A stretch of 64,000 bases of DNA from Lachnospiraceae bacterium AF51-6-b8A (GTDB lineage Bacteria; Bacillota; Clostridia; Lachnospirales; Lachnospiraceae): positions 806,001-870,000 of the forward strand of contig JAQCZH010000001.1 in assembly GCA_027682585.1 (NCBI GenBank), given 5' to 3'. Both the position numbers and the translations under genes were made by a program. Shown here piece after piece: positions 26,601 through 35,031 of the stretch (positions within the stretch are counted from its first letter, which is position 1; each line of letters starts with the position of its first letter). Under the pieces are notes generated by a model, which did not search any database, was not told the origin of the DNA, and was given only the letters and a program-made list of their open reading frames with translations.

Positions 26601-27800
26601 TCATCTCAAACGCGATCCATGTCTTCTCTCCTGTCGGCAGGCCAAGAGAATGGCATCGGCGCCCTGTGTCCTGGCCAGGCAGCCATAAGCATCCGCATAG
26701 ATCATAACTTCAATCTGGATTCTGCCTTCAGCTCTTCTGTTCAGATGATAAGCAATCCGATCCATTAGCTCACTCATGACATCTGACAGCTTCCCATCCC
26801 GCTGCAGAAGATCACAGGCGGCTTCCGTTGTTGGACAGGTCAGAAGCTCCCACAGAATGTCCGCAGGCAGTCCCCTTCGGATCCCCGCGGCTGCCATCAG
26901 TTCCAGGCGACAGTCAGCCATGCGGGAATGCGTATTCATAATGCCTCCGGCCAGTTTGACCAGCTTCCCGATGTGCCCAGTCAGAAGCAGACGTTCAAAT
27001 CCAAGCTCCACCGCCATATCGACGGACTCTCCCACATAGTTGGAGATCTTAACCGAGTCATCCAGATCATAGCCATAATTCTTTCTCAGAAAGTCCTTCC
27101 CGTAATTGCCTGGGGTCAGACAGATGACCGTCTCCTTCGACGCAGCATGCTGTTTCATCTCCACATAGATGGTATCCAGCAGGGCCTTCTCGCTCATGGG
27201 CTCGACAATTCCCGTTGTTCCAAGCACGGAGAGTCCCCCCACAATCCCCAGCCGCGGATTAAATGTTGACTGCGCGATTCGCTCTCCCTCCGGCAGAATA
27301 ACCTGGGCAAAAAAATCGCCCTGCTCATCCAGAAGATCTGCTGCCCGGCAAACTTCTTTGGCAATCATATGCCGGGGAACCCGATTGATCGCAGCCGCTC
27401 CGATCGGTTGCTCCAGCCCCCCCTTTGTCACTCGTCCGACTCCCTTCCCTCCGTCAATATAGACCGCATGAGACAGGGGATTTCCCTCAAGATCATCCCC
27501 AGTCAAAAAGAGCTCGGGGTTTGCGAGCAGATCTGCCGGAATCCTGCGGCTGACCCGGACGCCAACCGGCATATTCCTTGTGGCGTCCGGGTCATCTCCC
27601 GATTCCTTGCGAACATAGCAGGTCACTGCTTCTTCCTCTACAAGAATCCCGGTCAGCTTCGGCCGATACTCTCTTCCAGCCGGTGTTGCAATAGAAACTT
27701 CTTCCAATCTTCGCCCGGATAAGAGGGTGTAACAGGCGGCATAGGCGCAGGCTGCCGCACAGGATCCAGTGGTAAACCCCGACTTCAGTTTACCTCTCAT
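26601..27800 (-). CDS. cbiD: Cobalt-precorrin-5B C1-methyltransferase
   Basis: 399 residues. CbiD adds the C1 methyl group. The signature GFTTGSCAAACAYAA is at residues 8-22; PIGAAAINRVPRHMI, GGLSVLGTTGIVEPMSE near 205 and LLTGHIGKLVKLAGGIMNTHSRMAD near 270-295 are also typical. The start overlaps the cbiC stop (ATGA). Confidence 0.96.
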   Translation of the reverse strand: MRGKLKSGFTTGSCAAACAYAACYTLLSGRRLEEVSIATPAGREYRPKLTGILVEEEAVTCYVRKESGDDPDATRNMPVGVRVSRRIPADLLANPELFLTGDDLEGNPLSHAVYIDGGKGVGRVTKGGLEQPIGAAAINRVPRHMIAKEVCRAADLLDEQGDFFAQVILPEGERIAQSTFNPRLGIVGGLSVLGTTGIVEPMSEKALLDTIYVEMKQHAASKETVICLTPGNYGKDFLRKNYGYDLDDSVKISNYVGESVDMAVELGFERLLLTGHIGKLVKLAGGIMNTHSRMADCRLELMAAAGIRRGLPADILWELLTCPTTEAACDLLQRDGKLSDVMSELMDRIAYHLNRRAEGRIQIEVMIYADAYGCLARTQGADAILLACRQERRHGSRLR

Positions 27801-28459
27801 AGGCGGCTCCCCTCAATCTGGTAGAGCAGACTGTTCACGATAGCCGCGGCGACATTGCTGCCGCCCTTGCGCCCTGCATTGACAACATAGGGAACTGAGG
27901 TTGACATAATCCGCTCCTTGGAGGCGACCACATTGACAAATCCCACAGGTACCCCAATCACAAAGTCAGGAATCCAGCTACCGGATCTGATCATGTCATA
28001 GACAGAGAGCAGTGCCGTAGGCGCATTCCCGACCACGAGCATCACCGGCCCCGCAAGATGGCTGGCCGCCTCCATAGAGACGGCTGCTCTGGTGACGCCG
28101 CGCTTTTTCGCCTCAGCGGCAATCCTGGGATCAGCCATAAAACAGACTGCCCTGGCCTTGCAGTTGGCTAGGGCCCTCTTGTTGATCCCGGCCAGAGCCA
28201 TATTGGTATCCGTCACAATAGTTGCCCCGGTCTCAAGAAGAGAGACTCCCTTCTCGACAGCATTTGCAGAAAACTGAAGCGTCCTGGCGTAATCGAAATC
28301 TGCGGAAGTATGGATACAGCGCATGACAGTCGGCGCCTGCTCAGGATCCAGGCTCTCTCCTCTTTCAGCCAGCTCCTGGCTGATGATCTCCATGCTCCGC
28401 GCCTCAATCTCCATGGGCCTGATATACTCGATTGCCGTAAATACCTCATCAGCCATCAT
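27797..28459 (-). CDS. cbiC: Cobalt-precorrin-8 methylmutase
   Basis: 220 residues. Moves a methyl from C11 to C12 to give cobyrinate. Family features: EARSMEIISQELAE, the catalytic-His region MRCIHTSADFDYARTLQFS near 47-65, VTDTNMALAGINK and VGVPVGFVNVVASKE. The first ATG of the pair at 28459 sits behind AGGAAAGAG. Confidence 0.95.
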   Translation of the reverse strand: MMADEVFTAIEYIRPMEIEARSMEIISQELAERGESLDPEQAPTVMRCIHTSADFDYARTLQFSANAVEKGVSLLETGATIVTDTNMALAGINKRALANCKARAVCFMADPRIAAEAKKRGVTRAAVSMEAASHLAGPVMLVVGNAPTALLSVYDMIRSGSWIPDFVIGVPVGFVNVVASKERIMSTSVPYVVNAGRKGGSNVAAAIVNSLLYQIEGSRL

Positions 28460-28523
28460 GCATCTCTCTTTCCTGTCATATCTGACCAGTTCCATGACCA
28501 CCATCTGTCATATGTCTTTTCCT

Positions 28524-29840
28524 TCACGCCTGGACAGGGCCTTTCTCTCGCTCCCTTCTGATTTTATCAAGAAGACGAATCAATGTCTGATTTTTCTCGT
28601 GACTCAAAACGGCTATGCGGTAATAACCTCTCTCCAGGTTCTGATAATTCCCGCAGTCGCGAATCAAGACTTTCTCTTCCATCAGAGCCTGACACAGACT
28701 CGTTTTCCCCGGGGAAATCCCCTTTTGATCCCATTCCCTTTCTGCCAGATCTGCGAAGAGTATGAAGTTGGCCTCTCCGCCATAGACCCGAAATCCAAGT
28801 CTGCTCAGGGACTTTCTCAGATACCTGCTCTCTCTTGCAAGCATCTGTCCCGTCTCCTGAAAATAGGCAGCCAGGCCACCATTTCCCTCCATCGCAAAGA
28901 GTTCTTCCAGGGCGATCTGGGCCGGCATGGAGAGATTCCACTCAGGAAGCCCCCGTCTGATTTCCGACAGATTCTCCTTCTTCCCCAAAAGATATCCCAG
29001 ACGCAGGGATGGAATCGCGAAGGTCTTGGTAAAGGCTCCCAGAAGCAAAAGTCCCCCGTGCCATGCGAAATATCTCTTCAGAAGGGCCGCATAAACCCGC
29101 TGTCCCCTCAGGGCCACAGCGGTACTCTCCTGGGAAGACTCCTGATCCGACAGGACAGCGCTCAACAGCGCCGGCTTATCCTGGATGTCGGGATTCTCGC
29201 AAACAGCATCTCCATACAGCATGAGATGCAGGGGCAGGAAGCACAGATCCAGGATCACAGGAATCTGATGCCGGGCCGCTTTCTTTAAAATCTTCTCAAG
29301 CACTTCCTCCCTTATCTGCTTACCATTGGGATTATTGGGGTTCGCAAGCAAAATCAGATCCGGCTTTAAGTCTATCTGCTCCAGAAAGCCCTCATCCAGA
29401 AGAAAGTCCTCCTCCTCCCGCAGCGGATAAGACAGAATTTCAGCCCCAATTGCCCGGGCTGCGTGTCGGTACCCATAAAAGGACGGTTCTGCCAGCAAGA
29501 TCCTGCGGGGCCTTTTGACAAGAACATAGGTCATGAGCAGTTCCGAGGCACCGCTTCCAAGAAGAGCGCGTACTTCCAGTCGGTCTCTCTCCAAAATAGC
29601 AGCGTCCGCGGAATTTTGCATTCCCCACCTGTCACTCACTTCTCTCACTTTGGAGAATCCAAGAAATTGAAGCAGTTTCTTCTCATCTTCACTGTGATCC
29701 AATTTGGGATAACAACTCAGCCAGTCCTCAGGTCTGGTTAGAGACTTTCGGATTTCTACCGGCGGCCCCAGCGGATTGACGTTGACAGAAAAATCCAGGG
29801 CGACAGGTAATTGATAGATATTTCCGCCGTGTAAATCCAT
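28524..29840 (-). CDS. L-threonine-O-3-phosphate decarboxylase (PLP enzyme, CobD type)
   Basis: 438 residues. Likely makes aminopropanol phosphate for the nucleotide loop, as suggested by its place next to cbiB. The aminotransferase fold shows HGGNIYQLP, DFSVNVNPLGPP, LANPNNPNGKQI, the Schiff-base Lys in GAFTKTFAIPSLRLGYLLG and the Arg of LRLGY. It is about 75 residues longer than Salmonella CobD because of an insert (about residues 245-285, CENPDIQDKPALLSAV and SSQESTAVALRGQR). Substrate is inferred; a histidinol-phosphate aminotransferase relative is the alternative. Confidence 0.8.
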   Translation of the reverse strand: MDLHGGNIYQLPVALDFSVNVNPLGPPVEIRKSLTRPEDWLSCYPKLDHSEDEKKLLQFLGFSKVREVSDRWGMQNSADAAILERDRLEVRALLGSGASELLMTYVLVKRPRRILLAEPSFYGYRHAARAIGAEILSYPLREEEDFLLDEGFLEQIDLKPDLILLANPNNPNGKQIREEVLEKILKKAARHQIPVILDLCFLPLHLMLYGDAVCENPDIQDKPALLSAVLSDQESSQESTAVALRGQRVYAALLKRYFAWHGGLLLLGAFTKTFAIPSLRLGYLLGKKENLSEIRRGLPEWNLSMPAQIALEELFAMEGNGGLAAYFQETGQMLARESRYLRKSLSRLGFRVYGGEANFILFADLAEREWDQKGISPGKTSLCQALMEEKVLIRDCGNYQNLERGYYRIAVLSHEKNQTLIRLLDKIRREREKGPVQA

Positions 29841-29894
29841 AAATCCCTCATCTCCTTGTGATGGTTCACCGACTTTCGCTTCTTTCTTCCCCGC

Positions 29895-30056
29895 AAGCAC
29901 TTTCTTCCTTTTCCCACTCGCCTGTGCAAACGCTGTCGTACGACTTTTACACCGCTTTCTAGTGTAATTCCTGCCCAGTGACTTTGATTCCGTCTCTCCG
30001 CCCCCCGCGCAGTTCCTATCCTTTGGCTTTTTCTTCTATCCTCTTTGCAAGTGCTT
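29895..30056 (-). ncRNA. Candidate structured RNA inside the cobalamin operon
   Basis: The 254-nt gap between cbiB and the PLP gene is the longest in the cluster. AAGCACTT (minus, 30049-30056) can pair with AAGTGCTT (29895-29902), closing about 160 nt. Within it, TTACAC/GTGTAA (29947-29952, 29962-29967) forms a hairpin next to the palindrome GTCGTACGAC (29935-29944). A GTCACTGGGC segment recalls part of the cobalamin riboswitch core, but the B12 box and upstream core are not seen. Confidence 0.3.
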
Positions 30057-30094
30057 TCCTCAGCCACCCCTCCAAAAAAAACAGGCAATATCCT

Positions 30095-31138
30095 CTAAAG
30101 CAGGGCAAAAAGCAAAAGCAAAACGATCAGCCCCATTCCCCAGACAAGCCCCGTTGTCAGATACATTAGATGACAGGCCTTTGGAATATCCTCCGGTTTA
30201 ATCTCCCTGAGAGGGTCACCGATCCTGTCCTTGTGAACCGGCCTGCCAAAGTATGAAGCATCTCCTCCCAGCTGCAGCCCAAGAGCCCCTGCCATAACAG
30301 CTTCCGTCTGAGCAGAATTGGGACTCTCATGACAGAAGCGGTCTCTGCAAAAAATCCTAAAGGCGCGCGAAGCATCTCCCTTTCCCGCCCTGATGCGGAC
30401 AGCTGCGATCATCGTTCCTGCCGCAAGACGGGAGAAGGGAAAATTAACCAGATCATCCAGTCTGGCCGCGGCGGTTCCGAAATCGCGGTAGCGGTCATTT
30501 CGGTAGCCGATCATAGAATCCATTGTATTGATGGCTTTATATACAAAAGCCAGGACAGGGCCTCCGAGCAGGAGACAGCAAAGGGGGGCAATCACTCCAT
30601 CCGAAGTATTCTCCGCGACTGTTTCAACCGCCGCCCTGCAGACTCCCGCTTCATCCAGGCGATCCGTATCTCTGCCTACAATCATGGATACTGCGCAACG
30701 AGCCTCCTCAATATCATGCCTCTTGAGAGCATCATACACTTTCATGCTCTCTGTGGCCAGGCTGCGGGCGGCAATCGCCTGCCATCCCATCATTGACCAG
30801 AGGGCGATTCCAAGCGCCCAATGCACATGGTAAGCCAGAGTCAGCAGCCCTCCCGTGATCAGAGCTGTAAGCAAAACGACAAGCAGAGCAAGAATCCCTC
30901 CCCGCTGGCGAGCGGACCTGTCCTGTCTGATTTCCCGGTCCCTTCTCCCCTCTGATACGCCATCAGAAAATTCAGGCAGTCTCTTGCTCTCTCGCGGATA
31001 GAGCCAGCTCTCAAGAATCTGAATCAGTTTGCCCATGCCCTGAACAGGATGCCAGAGCCAGTGGGGATCTCCCAGAAGCAGATCCAGAGGCAAAACCAGG
31101 ATCCAGACAATAATCGCGTGAAGGAAGAAGCCTTTCAT
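30095..31138 (-). CDS. cbiB: Adenosylcobinamide-phosphate synthase
   Basis: 347 residues, membrane protein. It joins adenosylcobyric acid to aminopropanol (phosphate). Motifs: LLGDPHWLWHPVQGMGKLI near residue 20, RCAVSMIVGRDTDRLDEAGV near 145, VETVAENTSDGVIAPLCCLLLGG and INTMDSMIGYRNDRYRDFG. A hydrophilic insert at about 50-80 is variable. Its start overlaps the phosphatase stop (ATGA). Confidence 0.94.
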   Translation of the reverse strand: MKGFFLHAIIVWILVLPLDLLLGDPHWLWHPVQGMGKLIQILESWLYPRESKRLPEFSDGVSEGRRDREIRQDRSARQRGGILALLVVLLTALITGGLLTLAYHVHWALGIALWSMMGWQAIAARSLATESMKVYDALKRHDIEEARCAVSMIVGRDTDRLDEAGVCRAAVETVAENTSDGVIAPLCCLLLGGPVLAFVYKAINTMDSMIGYRNDRYRDFGTAAARLDDLVNFPFSRLAAGTMIAAVRIRAGKGDASRAFRIFCRDRFCHESPNSAQTEAVMAGALGLQLGGDASYFGRPVHKDRIGDPLREIKPEDIPKACHLMYLTTGLVWGMGLIVLLLLFALL

Positions 31139-31854
31139 TCTTTCTCCTCCCCCGCCCGCAGAGGAACAAGATCTGTCAGATGTATCTTATGCCCCTCATC
31201 CAGCATGATCAGACAGGCGAAGCCCTCTCCGTTGGCGCACTGATAATCAAAATACGTACCGCCGGCATAAACAGACAGAATTGTCATGATCACGCCGCCA
31301 TGTACGACAGCCGCCGCATTGGGGATTTCCCGCTTGGCCCTCTCCGTCATACTCTCAAGTCGGATTCCTGTCTCTCCCGGCGTCCAGGTTTCCATCTCTG
31401 TAACCACCCTGTCAAATCCTCTCAGAACCCGTTTTTGAAAGGCGGCACGGCTTTCTCCCTCCGGGAAGTCACCTTGCCCCCTTCCATCTATCCATGCCTG
31501 ATAAGCTGCGTCACCTTTCAGTTCCTCGTAGTTGTGTCCCTCAAATCTACCGAAATAAATCTCTCTCCAATCCTCAATGCTCTCTTTAAGTACCTCCGGG
31601 TAAATCAGGCCTGCGGTCTGGCGGCAGCGCATCATAGGACTCATATACAGCTTGAGCAATTCAGAGGGAGCAGGCAGATAGGGAGCATCTCGCAGAGCCT
31701 TTACAGCCAGCATCCCCTCCATGGAGAGTTCCTCATCGCTGGCTGAACCGATATAACGCCCCTGCGCATTGCCTGGAGTCGAGCCATGGCGGATAAAGAA
31801 AATACGTCCCAGACAGGACCATTTGCGCGCGTCCTCAATCTTCCAGCGGATCAT
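31135..31854 (-). CDS. Histidine phosphatase, probable alpha-ribazole phosphatase (CobC-like)
   Basis: 239 residues from ATG 31854, behind GGAGAGAG. Phosphoglycerate-mutase fold: FFIRHGSTPGNAQGRYIG (phospho-His site), EIYFGRFEGHNYEEL, and AAVVHGGVIMTIL with the second catalytic His. The substrate alpha-ribazole-5'-phosphate is inferred from location in the cob cluster. The 5' end overlaps the upstream CobU-like gene by about 20 nt. Confidence 0.8.
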   Translation of the reverse strand: MIRWKIEDARKWSCLGRIFFIRHGSTPGNAQGRYIGSASDEELSMEGMLAVKALRDAPYLPAPSELLKLYMSPMMRCRQTAGLIYPEVLKESIEDWREIYFGRFEGHNYEELKGDAAYQAWIDGRGQGDFPEGESRAAFQKRVLRGFDRVVTEMETWTPGETGIRLESMTERAKREIPNAAAVVHGGVIMTILSVYAGGTYFDYQCANGEGFACLIMLDEGHKIHLTDLVPLRAGEEKE

Positions 31855-32341
31855 TGCTCTCTCCATCCTTTAAAACCTGCCCCAGACCGGCTGTCACCCG
31901 CTCTACATGCCCTGCCTGCGCAGCAAGCCGGACCTGCAGACGGCCAAGCATCTCCCGGTAAATGCGCTCTTTCGGATCCAGGGGAACAATACCGTTGCCC
32001 GCGATATCTGAAATCACGATCAATTTGCGGCAGGTCTGACCGACCTGCCGGATTCTCTCCCAGCATTCATTCAGGAAAAGATCCTCCCGCTTCTCCTGTT
32101 CGCAATAAGGAAACTCCGACAAATGCGCGGGCAGGCGATTTGCTGCCATCTCCCTGACAAAACAGTGAAAATGATTCCAGATCCTGCAGACGTCCGTCTG
32201 CTCACAGCCGCATGTTGCGTCAGGCCCCTCACAAATCAGCTGAGTCCCCTCTGCAATTTCCATGTTTTGATCCGAGTATTTTTGCAGGACGTACTGTAGT
32301 TTCCCCTGAGCATAGCCCCCAAGATATAAGTCTAAATTCAT
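31835..32341 (-). CDS. Divergent CobU-like protein (second copy in the cluster)
   Basis: 168 residues from ATG 32341 behind GGAG. The N-terminus LYLGGYAQGKLQYV retains a P-loop-like GxxxxGK, and the C-terminus (IVISDIAGNGIVPLDPKERIYREMLGRLQVRLAAQA, then VTAGLGQVLK) clearly matches the CobU tail. The middle is unlike CobU: it is Cys-rich (CEGPDATCGCEQTDVCRIW) and lacks the RIDRH-type segment bearing the guanylylated His. The canonical cobU lies 0.9 kb upstream. It may be a regulatory or scaffolding paralog or act on another substrate. Confidence 0.7.
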   Translation of the reverse strand: MNLDLYLGGYAQGKLQYVLQKYSDQNMEIAEGTQLICEGPDATCGCEQTDVCRIWNHFHCFVREMAANRLPAHLSEFPYCEQEKREDLFLNECWERIRQVGQTCRKLIVISDIAGNGIVPLDPKERIYREMLGRLQVRLAAQAGHVERVTAGLGQVLKDGESNDPLED

Positions 32342-32380
32342 AAAGCGCTCCTAATCAATCCATGTCCAAAATAGTGCTGA

Positions 32381-33208
32381 CTAGGACAAATTATCCCACA
32401 GAAGTTTGATTAGACCGGCAAAAAGAGCCATTGCGACCTCGCTGTAAGATACAAACCAGCCTGCCAGATCTCCGTTGATCCCGCCAAACTCGCGTCCGGA
32501 CTTCCAATGATAATAGAGAAAGCTCGCACCGCCTGTTGCCAGAACAAAAAAGCCAAGAATTCTTCCCTGAATCAGAATCCAGAAACTAACCAGAATCAAC
32601 TGCAGAATCAGAAGGCCAAGAACTTTCCTCCGATCGGCCGTCTGCGCAAAAGCAGACAGAGTTCCCCCGCCGGACATTGATGGAAAGGTCAGTACTGAAA
32701 AGGCACTTAAAATTCGACTCAACCAGAAAATACCTGCCATAGCTTCCAAAACAGATTCATTCCCCCTGGGAAAAAACAGGGCAGACACATGAAAGCGCCC
32801 TGTTTCATGGGCTGGATCCAGAAAAATACAGATCGCCGCCAGAGCCAAAAGCAGGAGACAAACCAGAGAAATCACTGCGAAGGCTCCTGTACGAGGATCC
32901 TTTAGAATCCGAATCTTGTCCTCTCTCCCACGGTACGAATGAATTGCGTCAGAAGTATCCATAAATCCGTCCAGATGAATCGCCCCGGAGATTCCAATCG
33001 GCAGGAGAAGCATGAATAAAGCCAGCGGAAGCCTGGAAAGACACAAGCGAAAGGCTAAAGTCAGCAAGAGCATTTGTCCCAGACCGATTGCCAGGCCAAC
33101 CAGGGGAAAGAAGGCCATGACATAGCGCATGTCTCTCTCCCTCCAGTCGAACTGGGGGACTGGAATTTTTGAATACATAGAAAAGGCAATCGCAAGAGAA
33201 CGAAGCAT
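32381..33208 (-). CDS. cobS: Adenosylcobinamide-GDP ribazoletransferase (cobalamin synthase)
   Basis: 275 residues, integral membrane. Joins adenosylcobinamide-GDP to alpha-ribazole. Conserved: FSMYSKIPVPQFDW at the N-terminus, GAIHLDGFMDTSDAIHSYRGREDKI near 75-100 with the metal-binding Asp residues, and DPRTGAFAVISL. A GTG at 33211 is one codon upstream and has slightly better spacing from AGGAG. It follows cobU directly. Confidence 0.94.
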   Translation of the reverse strand: MLRSLAIAFSMYSKIPVPQFDWRERDMRYVMAFFPLVGLAIGLGQMLLLTLAFRLCLSRLPLALFMLLLPIGISGAIHLDGFMDTSDAIHSYRGREDKIRILKDPRTGAFAVISLVCLLLLALAAICIFLDPAHETGRFHVSALFFPRGNESVLEAMAGIFWLSRILSAFSVLTFPSMSGGGTLSAFAQTADRRKVLGLLILQLILVSFWILIQGRILGFFVLATGGASFLYYHWKSGREFGGINGDLAGWFVSYSEVAMALFAGLIKLLWDNLS

Positions 33209-33211
33209 CAC

Positions 33212-33832
33212 TTATCTCTCCTTTAACTGCAGGGGTAGCCCCGCCAGGACTTCTGTCGTCTGATCGGAAGCCTTTCCTAACCGTCGGTTGATCAGACCCA
33301 ATTGATCGATGTAATTCTGCGTGACTTCATCATAGCAGATTCCATCCTCATGGACATTATTGCTGACAATGATCAGATTTCTGCATATCTCCCTCAGGCT
33401 TAGAATCCCCCTGCAAAATCGGTCCGGATCATATGCAAAAGCCTGCGGATCGAAGATCTGATTGGCCAGCAGATTAGAGATGCACTCAAGGAGAATCACT
33501 TCCCCTGCAAAACATGACCCTGTACTGAGAAATTTTTCCCCTTCCAGACGATCACTGCTATCCGCCTCCCTCTGGGCAGAAACTGATATCAGGCCGGGCA
33601 GGAGAGTTTCTCTGACCTTGTCGCTGTCCAGGTTATAGGGAATCTCCCGGGTGACAAATCCCATCCCCCTTCTCCGTCTGACATGACGGTCAATCCGGGC
33701 AAGTGTTTCCGAATCATTTCCTTTCATGGTGGCCAGATAAAGAGGGGACAGATTCGCCGCAAGTCTTACAGCCAGTCTCTCCGCATATTCAGATTTTCCG
33801 CTAGCGCTTCCGCCCAGAATCAGATACATCAT
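33212..33832 (-). CDS. cobU: Adenosylcobinamide kinase / adenosylcobinamide-phosphate guanylyltransferase
   Basis: 206 residues. Phosphorylates adenosylcobinamide and then adds GMP. P-loop LGGSASGKSEYAE (residues 6-18), LATMKGNDSETLARIDRHVRRRRG near 35-57 with the His that carries GMP, LLECISNLLAN and the C-terminal IVSNNVHEDGICYDE, GLINRRLGKASDQTTEVLAGLPLQLK. Complete and canonical, unlike the CobU-like gene downstream. Confidence 0.95.
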   Translation of the reverse strand: MMYLILGGSASGKSEYAERLAVRLAANLSPLYLATMKGNDSETLARIDRHVRRRRGMGFVTREIPYNLDSDKVRETLLPGLISVSAQREADSSDRLEGEKFLSTGSCFAGEVILLECISNLLANQIFDPQAFAYDPDRFCRGILSLREICRNLIIVSNNVHEDGICYDEVTQNYIDQLGLINRRLGKASDQTTEVLAGLPLQLKER

Positions 33833-34974
33833 ATTTCTTTCCTCTGATAGGCGTCCATGCCGAGTTTTTCAAAAGTCTTAGTTGAGGTATAAACACAGGC
33901 AGCCGACTGCAGCAGCCGCAGGGCCAAAAGGGCTCCTGTCCCCTCTCCCAGAGCCAGATCCGCATGGATGACTGGTTTTAGATGCAGAGCCTGTATGGCA
34001 TAGGTCATTCCCGGTTCCCGTCCCAGATGGGAGGCCAGGCACACTCCCCTTGCACCCGGACAGAGGCGATCCGCAATCAGAGCCGCAACAGAGGCAATCA
34101 AGCCATCCAGCAAAACCGGAATCCGAGTCTGATTGGCCCCCAAAATCAGACCAGACAAAGCGGCAATATCAAAACCTCCGACCCGGCATAAAACTTCCAG
34201 AGGATCCGTATGCCCCACCGAAGCATGAAGGGACATCTTCTTCAGAGCGCAGTCGATGACCTCCCTCTTTCGGGCCAGCCCCAAGTCTGACAGACCTGCC
34301 CCCCGCCCGACCACAAGCTCTGTCGGCAGATCAAGAAGGGCTGCCAGGCAGGCCGCAGAAGTCGTTGTATTCCCGATTCCCATCTCTCCGGTCAGAAGCA
34401 GTCCAACCCCCTCTTCTTTTGCTTGTACAGCCTCCTTCATACCGACAGAAATGGCCGCAAGAGTCTCCGCTTCTGTCATCGCACCCCCATTGAAGTCCCC
34501 TTTGCTTCGCACAGGAGTAACTCTCTTCTGTTCTCTTGGGGCAGGCGGCCAGCTTTGCGCAAAATTTCTGCTTCCTCTGGCGACCTTGTCGCAAACCACA
34601 GCCGGATTCTTCGCGTCATAAACCATCCCGACATCTACAACTCTCAGCTGACAATCACATTGCGCAGCGAAGATGGCGGACGGAGATTCTCCGCCGGCAA
34701 TCGAATCAGCGACCAGGGCGGTAGTCTCCGGGCCGGTCTGGCTTACCCCTTCCGCGACAACCCCATTGTCAGCGCACATGACAAGCAGACGTGGGAGTTC
34801 CAGAAGATGATCCGCATCTCCAAGAATACCGGCCATGCGAATCAGGTCATCCTGCAAAATCCCAAGCCCGTCCAGAGGCATGGCCACCCGATCCCAACGG
34901 TCTCTTGCCTCACGCATTGCCCGCTGATCAGGCACAAGCGCCCTGATTTGTCTGAGCTCACTTCTGCTGACCAT
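33829..34974 (-). CDS. cobT: Nicotinate-nucleotide-dimethylbenzimidazole phosphoribosyltransferase
   Basis: 381 residues from ATG 34974, behind AGGAGGAG. Activates the lower-ligand base to alpha-ribazole phosphate. Signature LLTGEMGIGNTTTSAACLAALL near 205-225, VVGRGAGLSDLGLARK, DIAALSGLILGANQTRIPVLLDG and the C-terminal catalytic Glu in LALGEGTGALLAL. The N-terminal part includes VMCADNGVVAEGVSQT. Overlaps cobU by ATGA. Confidence 0.96.
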   Translation of the reverse strand: MVSRSELRQIRALVPDQRAMREARDRWDRVAMPLDGLGILQDDLIRMAGILGDADHLLELPRLLVMCADNGVVAEGVSQTGPETTALVADSIAGGESPSAIFAAQCDCQLRVVDVGMVYDAKNPAVVCDKVARGSRNFAQSWPPAPREQKRVTPVRSKGDFNGGAMTEAETLAAISVGMKEAVQAKEEGVGLLLTGEMGIGNTTTSAACLAALLDLPTELVVGRGAGLSDLGLARKREVIDCALKKMSLHASVGHTDPLEVLCRVGGFDIAALSGLILGANQTRIPVLLDGLIASVAALIADRLCPGARGVCLASHLGREPGMTYAIQALHLKPVIHADLALGEGTGALLALRLLQSAACVYTSTKTFEKLGMDAYQRKEI

Positions 34975-35031
34975 TTTCTCCTCCTCTTGCCTCAAAGCAT
35001 CGCATTTCAGGTTCGCTCTTTGAAATGCAGC

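Noticed and set aside
29895-30056. Cobalamin riboswitch in the operon gap
   Set aside because: Only a GTCACTGGGC-like piece matches; the B12 box and the upstream core are missing, so I list it only as a structured-RNA candidate.
29756-30088. Basic 110-residue open frame across the cbiB-CobD gap
   Set aside because: About a quarter Lys/Arg with no recognisable domain, no well-spaced start, and it runs into the CobD-type gene. More likely a purine-rich spacer.
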